Shown here: positions 1 to 7,979 of the stretch, in pieces
Layout of the letters: each line of letters starts with the position of its first letter
Numbering within the stretch: the first letter of the stretch is position 1
Assembly (NCBI GenBank): GCA_039810585.1
Contig: JBDHXF010000030.1
Coordinates: forward strand, 1 to 44,868
Length of the DNA: 44,868 nucleotides
DNA from: JBBATK01 sp039810585
Lineage (GTDB): Bacteria > Bacteroidota > Ignavibacteria > Kapaibacteriales > NICIL-2
Reading direction: 5' to 3'
Program-made: the position numbers and the translations under genes
Notes under the pieces: generated by a model
What the model saw: the letters and a program-made list of their open reading frames with translations, nothing else
What the model was told of the DNA's origin: nothing
Databases searched by the model: none

Positions 1-27
1 GCGAGTTGAGGCGGGAGGGCTGCAGTC

Positions 28-957
28 ATGAAGATTGCCGTAAGCGGTGGAGCAGGATTTATCGCCTCACATATCGTGGATGCCTATATCGAGGCAGGGC
101 ATGAAGTGACTCTCATCGACGATTTTAGTTCCGGTTTCGATCGCAACATCAATCCAAAAGCGCGAGTGGTGCGAGCCGATATTCGGGATAATCTAGTTCA
201 CTCGCTGTTCGAATCTGAGCGATTCGACGTATTGAATCATCACGCTGCCCAGATCGACTTACGCTTTTCCGTACGGGAACCCAAGATTGATGCGATGACG
301 AATGTCATTGGCAGTCTCAATCTTTTCGAAGCGGCGCTGCATACGGGTGTGAAGAAAGTCATATTTGCCTCTAGTGCGGGCACCGTGTACGGACATCAAA
401 CGGTAGCATCTGTAGATGAAGAACATCGTCTGGCACCGGTTGCGCCTTATGGTGTGGCCAAGTTGAGTGTCGAAAACTACCTGTATGCTTTGCAGCAGAG
501 CTATGCGTTGGATTATGCGGTGTTGCGTTATTCAAACGTGTACGGTCCTCGGCAAAACCCTCATGGCGAAGCGGGAGTGATTGCCATTTTTCTTGAGAAG
601 ATGCTGAGTGGAAAACTGGCTGTGATCAATGGCGACGGATTGCAGACGCGAGATTACGTGTTTATCGATGATGTGGTTCGAGCCAATGTGGCGGCACTCG
701 AAACGTCATTGCCAACGTTGTGCGTGAACATCAGTTCAGGAGTGGAGAGTAGTGTGGTGGACATCGTCAACGAGTTGCGACGCGCCGCTCAGGTGGATTT
801 CGCGGTCAGTCACGGTCCGGCTGCCAGTGGCGAACAACGACGTGGATGCTACTCACCGCTGCTCGCTTCCAAACTTCTGGATTGGCAGCCTCGCGTGTCG
901 TTGCGAGAAGGTATTGCACAGACCGTAGCCTATGAAACGGCGATAAGGAAGAAGTAG
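28..957 (+). CDS. NAD-dependent epimerase/dehydratase (UDP-glucose 4-epimerase-like)
   Basis: A 309-residue extended short-chain dehydrogenase/reductase that probably epimerises or dehydrates a nucleotide sugar in the cytoplasm, feeding cell-surface polysaccharide. The N-terminal Rossmann loop reads GGAGFIAS (usual family form GGAGFIGS, so the third Gly is Ala). The catalytic Tyr-x3-Lys is Y141/K145 (PYGVAK), preceded by the SSAGTVYG strand that carries the Ser/Thr of the triad. The C-terminal YSNVYGPRQ and GDGLQTRDYVFIDD segments are typical of GalE and relatives. Length matches the family. The stop is 2 bases before the pgsA start, so co-transcription is likely. The exact substrate cannot be read from sequence; RfbB/WbpP-like activity is equally possible. 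Confidence 0.85.
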   Translation: MKIAVSGGAGFIASHIVDAYIEAGHEVTLIDDFSSGFDRNINPKARVVRADIRDNLVHSLFESERFDVLNHHAAQIDLRFSVREPKIDAMTNVIGSLNLFEAALHTGVKKVIFASSAGTVYGHQTVASVDEEHRLAPVAPYGVAKLSVENYLYALQQSYALDYAVLRYSNVYGPRQNPHGEAGVIAIFLEKMLSGKLAVINGDGLQTRDYVFIDDVVRANVAALETSLPTLCVNISSGVESSVVDIVNELRRAAQVDFAVSHGPAASGEQRRGCYSPLLASKLLDWQPRVSLREGIAQTVAYETAIRKK

Positions 958-959
958 CC

Positions 960-1511
960 ATGGAAACACCATCCGCTCGAAGCGTGATTCCTGAACAACG
1001 GTGGACGTTTTCAAACGTGCTCAGTGCGAGTCGTTTTGTTCTTGCCATACCCTTGTGCTGGAGTCTGTGGTATGGAGCGACGTGGTGGATTTTGTTTTGG
1101 GCATTGCTTTCCGCCGCTACCGACTTTTTTGATGGCTACGTGGCGCGACGACTGAGACAAGTGAGCGATTTTGGGAAAATTCTGGATCCCATAGCCGACA
1201 AGGTCATGGTAGGAAGCGCCGCGCTGACGATTTACCTCAGCGGCCGAGTGGAATGGTGGCTCTTTGCCGTGATTATTGTCCGCGATTTACTCATTCTGCT
1301 TGGCGGTATTTTTGTACAAAGGCGCTACGCTGTAGTGCTGAGTTCAAATCAAGTAGGGAAGTGGGCCGTGGGCTTCGTCTCGCTTTCCCTTATGTTATGC
1401 GCGATGAACCTTGGACCGCATGACCTCTGGATCGGCATTTCAATGGTTTCACTCGTCGTATCGTTTGCTGTCTACTGTTGGACTTTTCTCACCTTTCTAC
1501 GGAAAGCATAA
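960..1511 (+). CDS. pgsA: CDP-alcohol phosphatidyltransferase, probably phosphatidylglycerophosphate synthase
   Basis: A 183-residue inner-membrane enzyme that transfers the phosphatidyl group of CDP-diacylglycerol to glycerol-3-phosphate, the committed step to phosphatidylglycerol. The CDP-alcohol phosphotransferase signature D-G-x2-A-R-x8-G-x3-D-x3-D is intact from about residue 58 (FDGYVARR ... DFGKILDPIADKV). About five hydrophobic helices surround it. Length matches bacterial PgsA. It starts 2 bases after the epimerase and ends 7 bases before ftsY, so the three genes form one unit. Other CDP-alcohol transferases share the signature, so the acceptor alcohol is inferred. Confidence 0.88.
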   Translation: METPSARSVIPEQRWTFSNVLSASRFVLAIPLCWSLWYGATWWILFWALLSAATDFFDGYVARRLRQVSDFGKILDPIADKVMVGSAALTIYLSGRVEWWLFAVIIVRDLLILLGGIFVQRRYAVVLSSNQVGKWAVGFVSLSLMLCAMNLGPHDLWIGISMVSLVVSFAVYCWTFLTFLRKA

Positions 1512-1518
1512 GGAACTC

Positions 1519-2535
1519 ATGGGATTTTTTGATTCGATAAAGAAGAAGATCGCTGGAGCGGCATCCAGCGTAGCAGAGAGCTTTAGTCTGGACCGCCTGC
1601 GCGATGGCCTCGAAAAAACGCGATCGGCGATCAGCGTGAAACTCAACGCCGTCCTGCGCGGACGAAAGCTTGATGCCAAGTTGCTGGAGGAAGTGGAAGA
1701 GATTTTGCTCTCAGCAGATGTGGGCTTCACCACCACAGAGAAAATCCTTGAGGGTGTAAAGACGACCGCCGCTAAAAACGGTGTAACGAACGCCGAAGAT
1801 CTGGTTGAATTATTGCAGGCAGAAGTAGCGCAGATATTGGTCGAATCTCCGTCGGCAACACGAGATGCTGCCTTCGACACTGATCCCCAAACTCGTCCGC
1901 ATGTGATTATGGTGGTTGGGGTAAATGGTGTGGGCAAAACCACCACCATTGGCAAACTGGCACATAACTACAAGAAGGTTGGGAAGAAAGTTATCATCGG
2001 CGCGGCCGACACGTTTCGCGCCGCAGCCAACGAGCAACTCGAAGTGTGGGCAGATCGCGCAGGAGTGGAAATCGTGCAGCAGAAACAAGGTGCTGATCCT
2101 GCCGCCGTTGCCTATGACACGCTGAATGCAGCGTTGTCGCGTCAGAGCGACATCTGTATCATTGATACTGCCGGACGCCTGCACAATAAAGCGGGGCTCA
2201 TGCAGGAGCTGGAAAAAATTTCTCGTGTGATGAAGAAGCTCGTACCCAATGCACCCCATGATGTGTTTTTGGTACTGGACGCGACCACCGGACAAAACGC
2301 TATCCTTCAGGCTCGTGAGTTTTCGAAAGTGAGCGACGTCTCCGGACTCGTACTCACTAAACTGGATGGCACTGCCAAGGGAGGTGTGGTGATAGCCATC
2401 GCCAACGAACTCAAACTCCCTGTACGCTATATCGGTGTTGGCGAAAAGATCGACGACCTTCAGCCATTTGACACAGTGCGTTTCGTGGAGGCATTGTTTG
2501 AACGTCCCGCTGTGGATGCGGAAGCGTCAACCTAG
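1519..2535 (+). CDS. ftsY: Signal recognition particle receptor FtsY
   Basis: A 338-residue SRP-type GTPase that docks SRP-bound ribosomes at the inner membrane. The start at 1519 is preferred over an in-frame ATG at 1411 because AAGGA lies just upstream and the protein then begins with the amphipathic MGFFDSIKKKI helix used for membrane targeting; the earlier start would lie inside pgsA. The N domain occupies roughly residues 30-115. The G domain shows GVNGVGKTT (G1, near 133), DTAGR (G3, near 216) and TKLDGTAKGG (G4, near 280), followed by GEKIDDLQPFD. The long acidic A domain of E. coli FtsY is absent, as in many bacteria. All catalytic motifs are intact. Confidence 0.97.
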   Translation: MGFFDSIKKKIAGAASSVAESFSLDRLRDGLEKTRSAISVKLNAVLRGRKLDAKLLEEVEEILLSADVGFTTTEKILEGVKTTAAKNGVTNAEDLVELLQAEVAQILVESPSATRDAAFDTDPQTRPHVIMVVGVNGVGKTTTIGKLAHNYKKVGKKVIIGAADTFRAAANEQLEVWADRAGVEIVQQKQGADPAAVAYDTLNAALSRQSDICIIDTAGRLHNKAGLMQELEKISRVMKKLVPNAPHDVFLVLDATTGQNAILQAREFSKVSDVSGLVLTKLDGTAKGGVVIAIANELKLPVRYIGVGEKIDDLQPFDTVRFVEALFERPAVDAEAST

Positions 2536-2543
2536 ATTGATGT

Positions 2544-2575
2544 TTATTTGTGCGCGCTCCGCGCGGCACGAATAA
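2544..2575. repeat. Intergenic GC-rich hairpin, copy 1
   Basis: Imperfect palindrome just after ftsY. The arms pair over 14 positions: an A/T flank (TTATT/AATAA), then GTG/CAC and CGCGC/GCGCG around a TCC loop, with one bulged G and one G-T wobble. No T-run follows, so it is not a classical intrinsic terminator. It shares the GCAC-GAAT edge with copies near 6110 and 32490. Confidence 0.7.
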
Positions 2576-2611
2576 GAACGACACAAGAAGTATTCAGGGA
2601 GAAATCATAAT

Positions 2612-3304
2612 ATGCGCTGGGGTGTAGGTAAAGGACGCTTTCGCAATCTGACCGCTACCGTACTGAGCGTATTACTGGCACTCAGCTTTATTGTCGTATG
2701 GACTTTTTTCCATCGCATCAAGCCGCTGACCATTGACACATCCGCACTCTCGCAAACAGCCAGCATTTCCGATCGCTTAATCAACAAGGAGCCGGAGGAC
2801 TCGACGCAGTTGCGACAGCGCACGGTGCTGCTCTTTCATCGCATTGCCGATTCGGTAGACGCTAATTTTAGACGGACGTTTCCGCCAGGTACACATCATT
2901 CGTCAGCTTGGCTTCGCGATTCTCTACCGGAACTTCTCAGGCGAAATCAGGTACAGACGCGCAAAGAAATCGGCATGGTCTTAAACCAGAGCTTTAGTCC
3001 TATCGATGAATATCGACGCTGTGAGGCCGCTATCTTGAAAGAACTTCATCCATCTGAAAAGGAGCTGGAACGGTACCACTGGCTTCTCAGTGTCGACTAT
3101 GTGCAACAAGCAATGAAATCGGTTGATGAGAACTTGGTGGCCGACACTGTGTCCGCTCCCGATCGCGAACTCATCCACGAGTTTGAATATGACCTTAGTA
3201 ATCGGTTGCTACCGTTTCTTATTGGATTAAGCTCCGATCGGATTAACTACATTGAGTTGTCTAAGCTTCCTAAGCTGCACCGGAGTGCTGAGGTGCATCC
3301 ATGA
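2612..3304 (+). CDS. Membrane-anchored protein of unknown function
   Basis: A 230-residue protein I do not recognise. It has a short basic N-terminus (RWGVGKGRFR) and one hydrophobic helix at about residues 12-34 (LTATVLSVLLALSFIVVW), predicting a single-pass inner-membrane protein with the remaining ~195 residues outside the cytoplasm. The soluble part is charged and mainly helical in character, with no Cys pair, lipobox or known catalytic motif visible. Its last four bases overlap the start of the outer-membrane receptor gene (ATGA), so the two are translationally coupled and it may act with that receptor. A purine-rich AGGGAG lies about 10 bases upstream of the start. Confidence 0.8.
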   Translation: MRWGVGKGRFRNLTATVLSVLLALSFIVVWTFFHRIKPLTIDTSALSQTASISDRLINKEPEDSTQLRQRTVLLFHRIADSVDANFRRTFPPGTHHSSAWLRDSLPELLRRNQVQTRKEIGMVLNQSFSPIDEYRRCEAAILKELHPSEKELERYHWLLSVDYVQQAMKSVDENLVADTVSAPDRELIHEFEYDLSNRLLPFLIGLSSDRINYIELSKLPKLHRSAEVHP

Positions 3305-5310
3305 TGAGAGCTCGCACCTTCGAATATGTACAGATGCATTGCCTCATTATTCTGTTGCTGCTGGTGGTCTGTCAGACAGGTTTCGCACAAGGATTGCGAA
3401 CGGTGAAAAGCGCGGGGAACCAAGATTCCTCGTCCTCTCTAAGCGGCGATTCCCTCAAGCAGCAAGCTTCTCACATCGTCCAACCGAATCTTTACACACC
3501 ACTGGAAATGCACGGGAGTATTCTTCAACGTGACGAGCGAGTTGAGCGAGTTCTCGATCGGCACGACATTCAAGAACGCTTCTACATGAGCTTTGACGAC
3601 CTGTTACAGGGCACACTTCCGGCGTTCTTTCTCAATCAAGGCTACTATGGTTTGGATAATAATTTCAGCGTGCTGGGTGGAAGTGTGAGAGACAATGCGC
3701 TGTTGTACGACGGGCGACCGATGAACGATCTCGTGAGCGGATGCTACAGTCCGAACATGTATCCCGCCGAGTTCATGCAGAGAGCCGAAATTTTGTTGGG
3801 TTCAGAGGCTGTGGTTTTAGCAGATGCCGCCTCCGGGATGGCAATGAATATTCAAGAGCCACGATACAACACGAAGAATCCCTACACCCGATTGTGGTAT
3901 GCGGAAGGAGCCAATGGGTACATCAGTTCAGACGGGGTGTTCTCTCAGAACATCGCTCCTAATTGGAATATGACCGTGGGCTACCGACGGGAGGCGGGCG
4001 ACGGCCGCTACATCAATCAGGCAGTCGATTCTTGGAACCTCCGAGCACTTCTACGCTGGAACGTGAGTAGCCTTACCAATATTTCGATGACGGAACTCTT
4101 TACGAATCGATCTATTGGTACCAATGGGGGAGTGGATACCGCGGGGACAGCATCAATTGACAATGAGCTTACAGCGTTCGTGTTTAACCCCTTGCTCAAT
4201 CAACGTACGATTCGGCACGACCTTAGCCTCAATCTCAGTTCCCTGTTTGCGTCCGACAGCAGCAGTTCGCTGCACGTGCGGGCGTACTATTCGCATGTGC
4301 TCTGGCACATGGGGCGCGATCTGATCGACCTTTTGTCATCCGCAGATTCATCACTCGGCATCGACCAACGCTCCGTTCGCACGGGCTTGAGCGCGTCGTT
4401 TGAACAAGACCTTCAGAACTTTCTGCATCTCAACGTTGGTGGCGAAGCAGAATTACAGTCAGCCGACTCGACCGAGTACAGCGCCTCCTTCTCGCACGGA
4501 CACCTAGCAGGCTTTGGACGCGCACGCCTGTCTCTTGGTCAGCACCTAGATCTGAGCGGCGGTGCTCGCGTACAAATTGACGGTTCAATCGCCACTCTGT
4601 CACTTGGCGCTCGACTGGATGTGCGTCTCAACGATCGCTGGCAATTTCGTGCAGATGCATCGCAGAGCGCCCGCGCTCCGAGTGACGTAGAAGGATTTGG
4701 ACTCAATCAAGAACACCACTCATTGCTGTATTCGTCTTTGACGTATGCAGACTCGAGTGTCAAGCTGGAAGGAATGGCCTTCACACGATACGTCACCAAT
4801 CCGATCGTGGCGAGTCCGGTGTGGGATGCTTCCGGCACCACCATCATCACCACTCGATTCACGAACGCCGATTCGCGGTTGTGCGCCGGCATTAACCTTA
4901 TCGGTTCTTGGCAGGGTGGGCCATGGAGAGCAGAGATGAACATGCAGGTGAATACAACGCAGTTGAACGGTGCGGCAGACAAATCGTTGCCCCTTCTGAA
5001 CGCCGGAGTTCAACTGCTCTATGAACATCACGTGGGATCGAGCGTGCTATGGGTTGGTGCGGCAACTCAGGCACACACGCCGTTCGATGGTCAAAGCTAT
5101 GTGCCTCAAACCTGGGCTTATATCCCCGCTCTGGTTAGTCAAAGCAGCGTTTTCGGCGGTTTGGACGTGTTAGCCGGACTGCACATCGGAGACGCCGTCG
5201 TCAAGCTCAACTACCGGAATATTTTGTCGAATTCCTATTCCACACTCTCAACTTTTCCTACCGTTGTCCGAAACTTATCCATAAGTCTCGCCTGGACTTT
5301 TTTCGATTGA
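3301..5310 (+). CDS. TonB-dependent-receptor-like outer-membrane protein
   Basis: A 669-residue predicted outer-membrane beta-barrel. A signal peptide covers about residues 12-30 (CLIILLLLVVCQTGFAQ). Residues ~85-185 resemble a plug domain (SVLGGSVRDNALLYDGRPMN ... FMQRAEILLGSEAVVLADAASGMAMNI), with the inverted-repeat feel of TonB-receptor plugs. The rest is alternating amphipathic strands ending in an aromatic residue (LSISLAWTFFD), typical of barrel insertion signals. No carboxypeptidase-like N-terminal extension or clear TonB box was seen. It overlaps the preceding membrane-anchored gene by 4 bases; an alternative ATG is the next codon. The substrate is unknown. Confidence 0.75.
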   Translation: MMRARTFEYVQMHCLIILLLLVVCQTGFAQGLRTVKSAGNQDSSSSLSGDSLKQQASHIVQPNLYTPLEMHGSILQRDERVERVLDRHDIQERFYMSFDDLLQGTLPAFFLNQGYYGLDNNFSVLGGSVRDNALLYDGRPMNDLVSGCYSPNMYPAEFMQRAEILLGSEAVVLADAASGMAMNIQEPRYNTKNPYTRLWYAEGANGYISSDGVFSQNIAPNWNMTVGYRREAGDGRYINQAVDSWNLRALLRWNVSSLTNISMTELFTNRSIGTNGGVDTAGTASIDNELTAFVFNPLLNQRTIRHDLSLNLSSLFASDSSSSLHVRAYYSHVLWHMGRDLIDLLSSADSSLGIDQRSVRTGLSASFEQDLQNFLHLNVGGEAELQSADSTEYSASFSHGHLAGFGRARLSLGQHLDLSGGARVQIDGSIATLSLGARLDVRLNDRWQFRADASQSARAPSDVEGFGLNQEHHSLLYSSLTYADSSVKLEGMAFTRYVTNPIVASPVWDASGTTIITTRFTNADSRLCAGINLIGSWQGGPWRAEMNMQVNTTQLNGAADKSLPLLNAGVQLLYEHHVGSSVLWVGAATQAHTPFDGQSYVPQTWAYIPALVSQSSVFGGLDVLAGLHIGDAVVKLNYRNILSNSYSTLSTFPTVVRNLSISLAWTFFD

Positions 5311-5459
5311 CCGACACGCCAGGTGCAGCGCCCACGAGTCGCAAACTCGAGGTTGAACTCACCGGACGAGCGTGAACCCACCAGCAGAGGTGCCCAAGGA
5401 AGTGTAACTGCACACTGTGAACAACAAGTTCACGGACACCATTGTACCATTGAACGCGC

Positions 5460-5954
5460 ATGCAAACTCACCACAAAACCACCGCGTTGCAGCAGGCGAC
5501 AGAATACTACGAACAAGCCTATCGTCTGCAAATGGACGGCCGTGTAGCCGAAGCCATCAAGTATTACCAGTTGTCCCTTGAAACCTACGAAACCTCGGAA
5601 GCTCACACTTTCCTCGGTTGGGCTTTTTCCTTCTTGGGCGACTATGAACGCGCCATCGAAGAGTGCAGCTGCGCCATCGAACTGGATCCCGAATACGGCA
5701 ATCCCTACAACGACATAGCTGCATACCTGATTTACCTGAACAAAATCAACGAAGCCGAATACTGGTTGCGAAAGGCCATCATGGCTCCACGCTACAATTC
5801 GAGACACTATGCCTTTTACAATTTGGGCCGTGTCTACGAGCGTCAGGGCAAATGGTTTGAAGCCCTCGCTCAGTACCAACAAGCCGTCAGCCTCGACCCC
5901 TACTATCACTTGGCTGCACTGTCGCTCCTCAATCTTCAAGCAAAATTGAACTAA
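5460..5954 (+). CDS. Tetratricopeptide repeat protein
   Basis: A 164-residue cytoplasmic protein made almost wholly of four to five TPR units. Clear repeats include YYEQAYRLQMDGRVAEAIKY, HTFLGWAFSFLGDYERAIEE, DIAAYLIYLNKINEAEYWLR and YNLGRVYERQGKWFEALAQY, each with the small/large residue pattern of TPR helices. There is no signal peptide, membrane helix or catalytic domain, so it is likely a protein-protein adaptor. It stands alone: the upstream 149-base gap carries no obvious promoter and a rho-independent terminator follows. Partner unknown. Confidence 0.88.
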   Translation: MQTHHKTTALQQATEYYEQAYRLQMDGRVAEAIKYYQLSLETYETSEAHTFLGWAFSFLGDYERAIEECSCAIELDPEYGNPYNDIAAYLIYLNKINEAEYWLRKAIMAPRYNSRHYAFYNLGRVYERQGKWFEALAQYQQAVSLDPYYHLAALSLLNLQAKLN

Positions 5955-6028
5955 TCTATCAACAGAACTTTAGTCCGCTCCGCGATACGCCGATATCTAC
6001 TCGTGGAGTAAACAGTACAACAGCAGAC

Positions 6029-6060
6029 AAAAGGAGTGTTCAACAGACACTCCTTTTTCT
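6029..6060 (+). terminator. Rho-independent terminator after the TPR gene
   Basis: Arms AAAAGGAGTGT (6029-6039) and ACACTCCTTTT (6047-6057), 11 perfect pairs, loop of 7, with a T-run at 6054-6058. It lies 75 bases after the TPR stop codon. Confidence 0.88.
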
Positions 6061-6077
6061 GTTTATAGAGCAAGTGG

Positions 6078-6120
6078 AGATCATGATTCGGGCGCGCTGC
6101 GCGCACACGAATCATGATCT
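6078..6120. repeat. Intergenic GC-rich hairpin, copy 2
   Basis: Long palindrome with a 13-bp perfect outer stem (AGATCATGATTCG / CGAATCATGATCT) and an inner GCGC/GCGC stem around a TGC loop, with two mismatches between. It belongs to the same family as the hairpins at 2544, 29224 and 32471. Confidence 0.75.
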
Positions 6121-6324
6121 CGTGCCGCTGTCTCTTGCCTTAAGTCGACCTACCACATTCTCCTCGTCGTGAGGTTGAACCCAACAAACGACGACTCTGC
6201 ATGTCGATTTCACTGAATCGCATCCTTGCCATTGATCTGCGCCGTAGCCCGCTCGATCATGCTTAAGACTCGCAGTGTGTCACGTCGCAGCTGGTTAAGA
6301 CTCAACTGCGATAGTTTTATGTTG
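6121..6324. other. Gene-poor stretch upstream of the Fic operator array
   Basis: No convincing plus-strand gene. The nonamer TTAAGACTC occurs twice, about 30 bases apart, near 6264 and 6295. A possible 49-codon minus-strand frame (6210-6359) is listed separately. No tRNA or other structured RNA was recognised. Confidence 0.4.
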
Positions 6325-6359
6325 TTGCGCGATTGTCGAATCGCGCAATAAAAACTCAT
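6210..6359 (-). CDS. Possible small ORF or coding remnant divergent from the Fic gene
   Basis: A minus-strand frame of 49 codons starts with ATG between palindromes 1 and 2 and stops at 6210. Its first ~15 residues are encoded by the operator repeat itself and carry no signal. The rest (LSQLSLNQLRRDTLRVLSMI followed by ERATAQINGKDAIQ) looks amphipathic, helical and protein-like, unlike random translation. It could be a tiny protein divergently transcribed from the shared operator region, or the 3' end of a decayed gene. No ribosome-binding site is visible. Weak call. Confidence 0.2.
   Translation of the reverse strand: MSFYCAIRQSRNNIKLSQLSLNQLRRDTLRVLSMIERATAQINGKDAIQ
6325..6348. promoter_or_regulatory. 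Palindromic operator 1 of 4
   Basis: TTGCGCGAT - 6 bases - ATCGCGCAA, extendable to 10-bp arms around a 4-base centre. It is the only copy with a 24-bp rather than 25-bp length. Probable dimeric regulator site; the adjacent winged-helix/Fic protein is the obvious candidate binder (inference). Confidence 0.7.
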
Positions 6360-6363
6360 TATG

Positions 6364-6388
6364 TTGCGCAATCTGTCTTATCGCGCAA
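6364..6388. promoter_or_regulatory. Palindromic operator 2 of 4
   Basis: TTGCGCAAT - 7 bases - ATCGCGCAA; one arm differs at a single position from the consensus. With the flanking G and C the palindrome extends to 27 bp. Its centre is about 40 bp from those of copies 1 and 3. Confidence 0.72.
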
Positions 6389-6402
6389 CAAAACGCTTTA
6401 TA

Positions 6403-6427
6403 TTGCGCGATCGGTATTATTGCGCAA
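6403..6427. promoter_or_regulatory. Palindromic operator 3 of 4
   Basis: TTGCGCGAT - 7 bases - ATTGCGCAA; here the right arm carries the variant base, the mirror image of copy 2. The central 7 bases are unrelated to those of the other copies, as expected for a protein-bound dyad. Confidence 0.72.
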
Positions 6428-6443
6428 CATAAAAATGTTTATA

Positions 6444-6468
6444 TTGCGCGATCAAAGTAATCGCGCAA
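6444..6468. promoter_or_regulatory. Palindromic operator 4 of 4, abutting the Fic start codon
   Basis: TTGCGCGAT - 7 bases - ATCGCGCAA. It ends 7 bases before the ATG at 6476, so occupancy would cover the promoter start or ribosome landing zone of the Fic gene. The preceding TATATTGC resembles a Bacteroidota TAnnTTTG box and overlaps the palindrome. Confidence 0.72.
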
Positions 6469-6475
6469 TAATACT

Positions 6476-7876
6476 ATGCCAAAACGCGTTCCAGATCACG
6501 AGTTTGAGAAATTGCTGAGCGTTGTACGCCAGGCGGGAGACGGCGTTTCTGTACTAGAATTTGAGGCTCGATTGCAGGAAACTTTGCCGCGACGAACCTT
6601 GCAGCACCGCTTGGCTCATCTTGTTGCAGAGCAACGGCTTATCAGAGAGGGAAAGGGGCCGGCGAGTCGTTACCGATTACCCATTCGACCCTATTATCTG
6701 GCGGAGCCGGGACCCTATGAGCTGCAAAAAACAGTAATTGACAAGGAAGTCTACGTACCAATCAGCACACGTGCAAAGCAGATAAAGGACTCCGTTCGGC
6801 GGCCGATTCAGGCAAGGAAACCGGTGGGATATAAGCGCGATTTTCTGGGCGGATACACTCCCAATAAGAGCTTCTATCTCCCTCAGAAAGTTCGTGAGAG
6901 CTTATTAGAAATGGGAAGATTTGAGGACGTCGTCCTGCCTGCAGGAACCTATGTCAGGAAAATGTATGAGCGACTCTTGATTGATCTGTCGTACAACTCC
7001 AGTCGTTTGGAAGGAAATACCTATTCTCTTCTTGAAACGGAGCAATTGCTGGAAAAGGGTCTGAGCGCGGAAGGCAAACATATGCGCGAAGCTCAAATGA
7101 TCTTGAATCACAAAGCAGCCATCGAAATGCTGGTCGATAATGCCGACGAGGCAGCGTTCGACCACTACACTATTTTGAATCTGCACGGCTTGTTATCCGA
7201 GAATTTGCTCGCCAACGCGAAAGCCAGTGGTCGGCTGCGGACTCGTCCGGTCGGCATCAATGGAACCGTGTTTCATCCGCTTGAAATTCCTCAGCTTATC
7301 GAGGAGTGTTTTGAACGTATTCTTCATACGGCAGGCGAAATCAAGGATCCTTTCGAGCAGGCCTTTTTCGTTATGGTACACCTTCCGTATCTCCAACCCT
7401 TTGAAGATGTGAACAAACGCGTCTCTCGTTTGGCGGCCAACATCCCGCTGATTCGTGAAAATCTGTGTCCTTTGTCATTCGTGGATGTTCCGCCTCAAGC
7501 CTATATCGATGGGCTGCTCGGTATTTATGAACTCCAGCGCGTCGACTTGTTGCGAGACGTCTTTGTGTGGGGCTACCGGCGCTCCTGCGAGAGATACTCA
7601 TCGGTGCGCGAATCACTTGGCGAACCCGATCCCTTCCGTTTGACGCATCGTGACAAGATTATGCGCGCCGTTTCTGAGATCGTGCATTCTGGCATGAACA
7701 GAAGTTCCGCCATTCAATCGATCCGCAGGCGAGCACAAGAATTCCCGGCTGACAACGACCGGCAGCACTTTATTGAAGTGGTGGACACAGAACTCATGAG
7801 CTTGCACGAGGGTAATATTGCCCGATACCGTCTCCGTCCTTCCGAATTTCATGCATGGCAAAAAACCTGGCGATGA
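6476..7876 (+). CDS. Winged-helix/Fic-domain protein with degenerate active site
   Basis: A 466-residue protein. Residues ~8-65 form a predicted winged helix (SVLEFEARLQ ... RRTLQHRLAHLV ... REGKGPASRYRL). A Fic fold follows. The class II inhibitory motif S-x3-E-G-N is intact (S175, E179, G180, N181). The Fic motif, normally H-P-F-x-D-G-N-G-R-x2-R, reads QPFEDVNKRVSR from Q307: the catalytic His is Gln and both Gly are replaced, while the Pro-Phe, Asp, Asn and both Arg remain. AMP transfer by the classical mechanism is therefore unlikely. It is preceded by four palindromes ending 7 bases before the ATG, with no Shine-Dalgarno sequence, so an autoregulated and possibly leaderless mRNA is plausible. 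I believe this QPFEDVNKR form recurs in other Fic-family proteins (memory, unchecked). Confidence 0.88.
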   Translation: MPKRVPDHEFEKLLSVVRQAGDGVSVLEFEARLQETLPRRTLQHRLAHLVAEQRLIREGKGPASRYRLPIRPYYLAEPGPYELQKTVIDKEVYVPISTRAKQIKDSVRRPIQARKPVGYKRDFLGGYTPNKSFYLPQKVRESLLEMGRFEDVVLPAGTYVRKMYERLLIDLSYNSSRLEGNTYSLLETEQLLEKGLSAEGKHMREAQMILNHKAAIEMLVDNADEAAFDHYTILNLHGLLSENLLANAKASGRLRTRPVGINGTVFHPLEIPQLIEECFERILHTAGEIKDPFEQAFFVMVHLPYLQPFEDVNKRVSRLAANIPLIRENLCPLSFVDVPPQAYIDGLLGIYELQRVDLLRDVFVWGYRRSCERYSSVRESLGEPDPFRLTHRDKIMRAVSEIVHSGMNRSSAIQSIRRRAQEFPADNDRQHFIEVVDTELMSLHEGNIARYRLRPSEFHAWQKTWR

Positions 7877-7979
7877 TGTAAGGTGTGCGTAGGTTCTAAG
7901 AAAGGGTGACTGCTGTCTTGCTTGCACACTGTTCACGACCAAAGGTTTGTGTTGGGCCAATGAATCAACGCACTGCGTG

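Noticed and set aside
6325..6468. CRISPR-like array of four repeats
   Set aside because: The repeats are palindromic with variable centres, the gaps are only 14-16 bp and A/T-rich, and no cas genes are near. Operator sites explain it better.
6333..6518. Plus-strand 61-residue frame across the palindromes
   Set aside because: It is a translation of the repeats themselves, giving repetitive residues, and it runs into the Fic gene in another frame.
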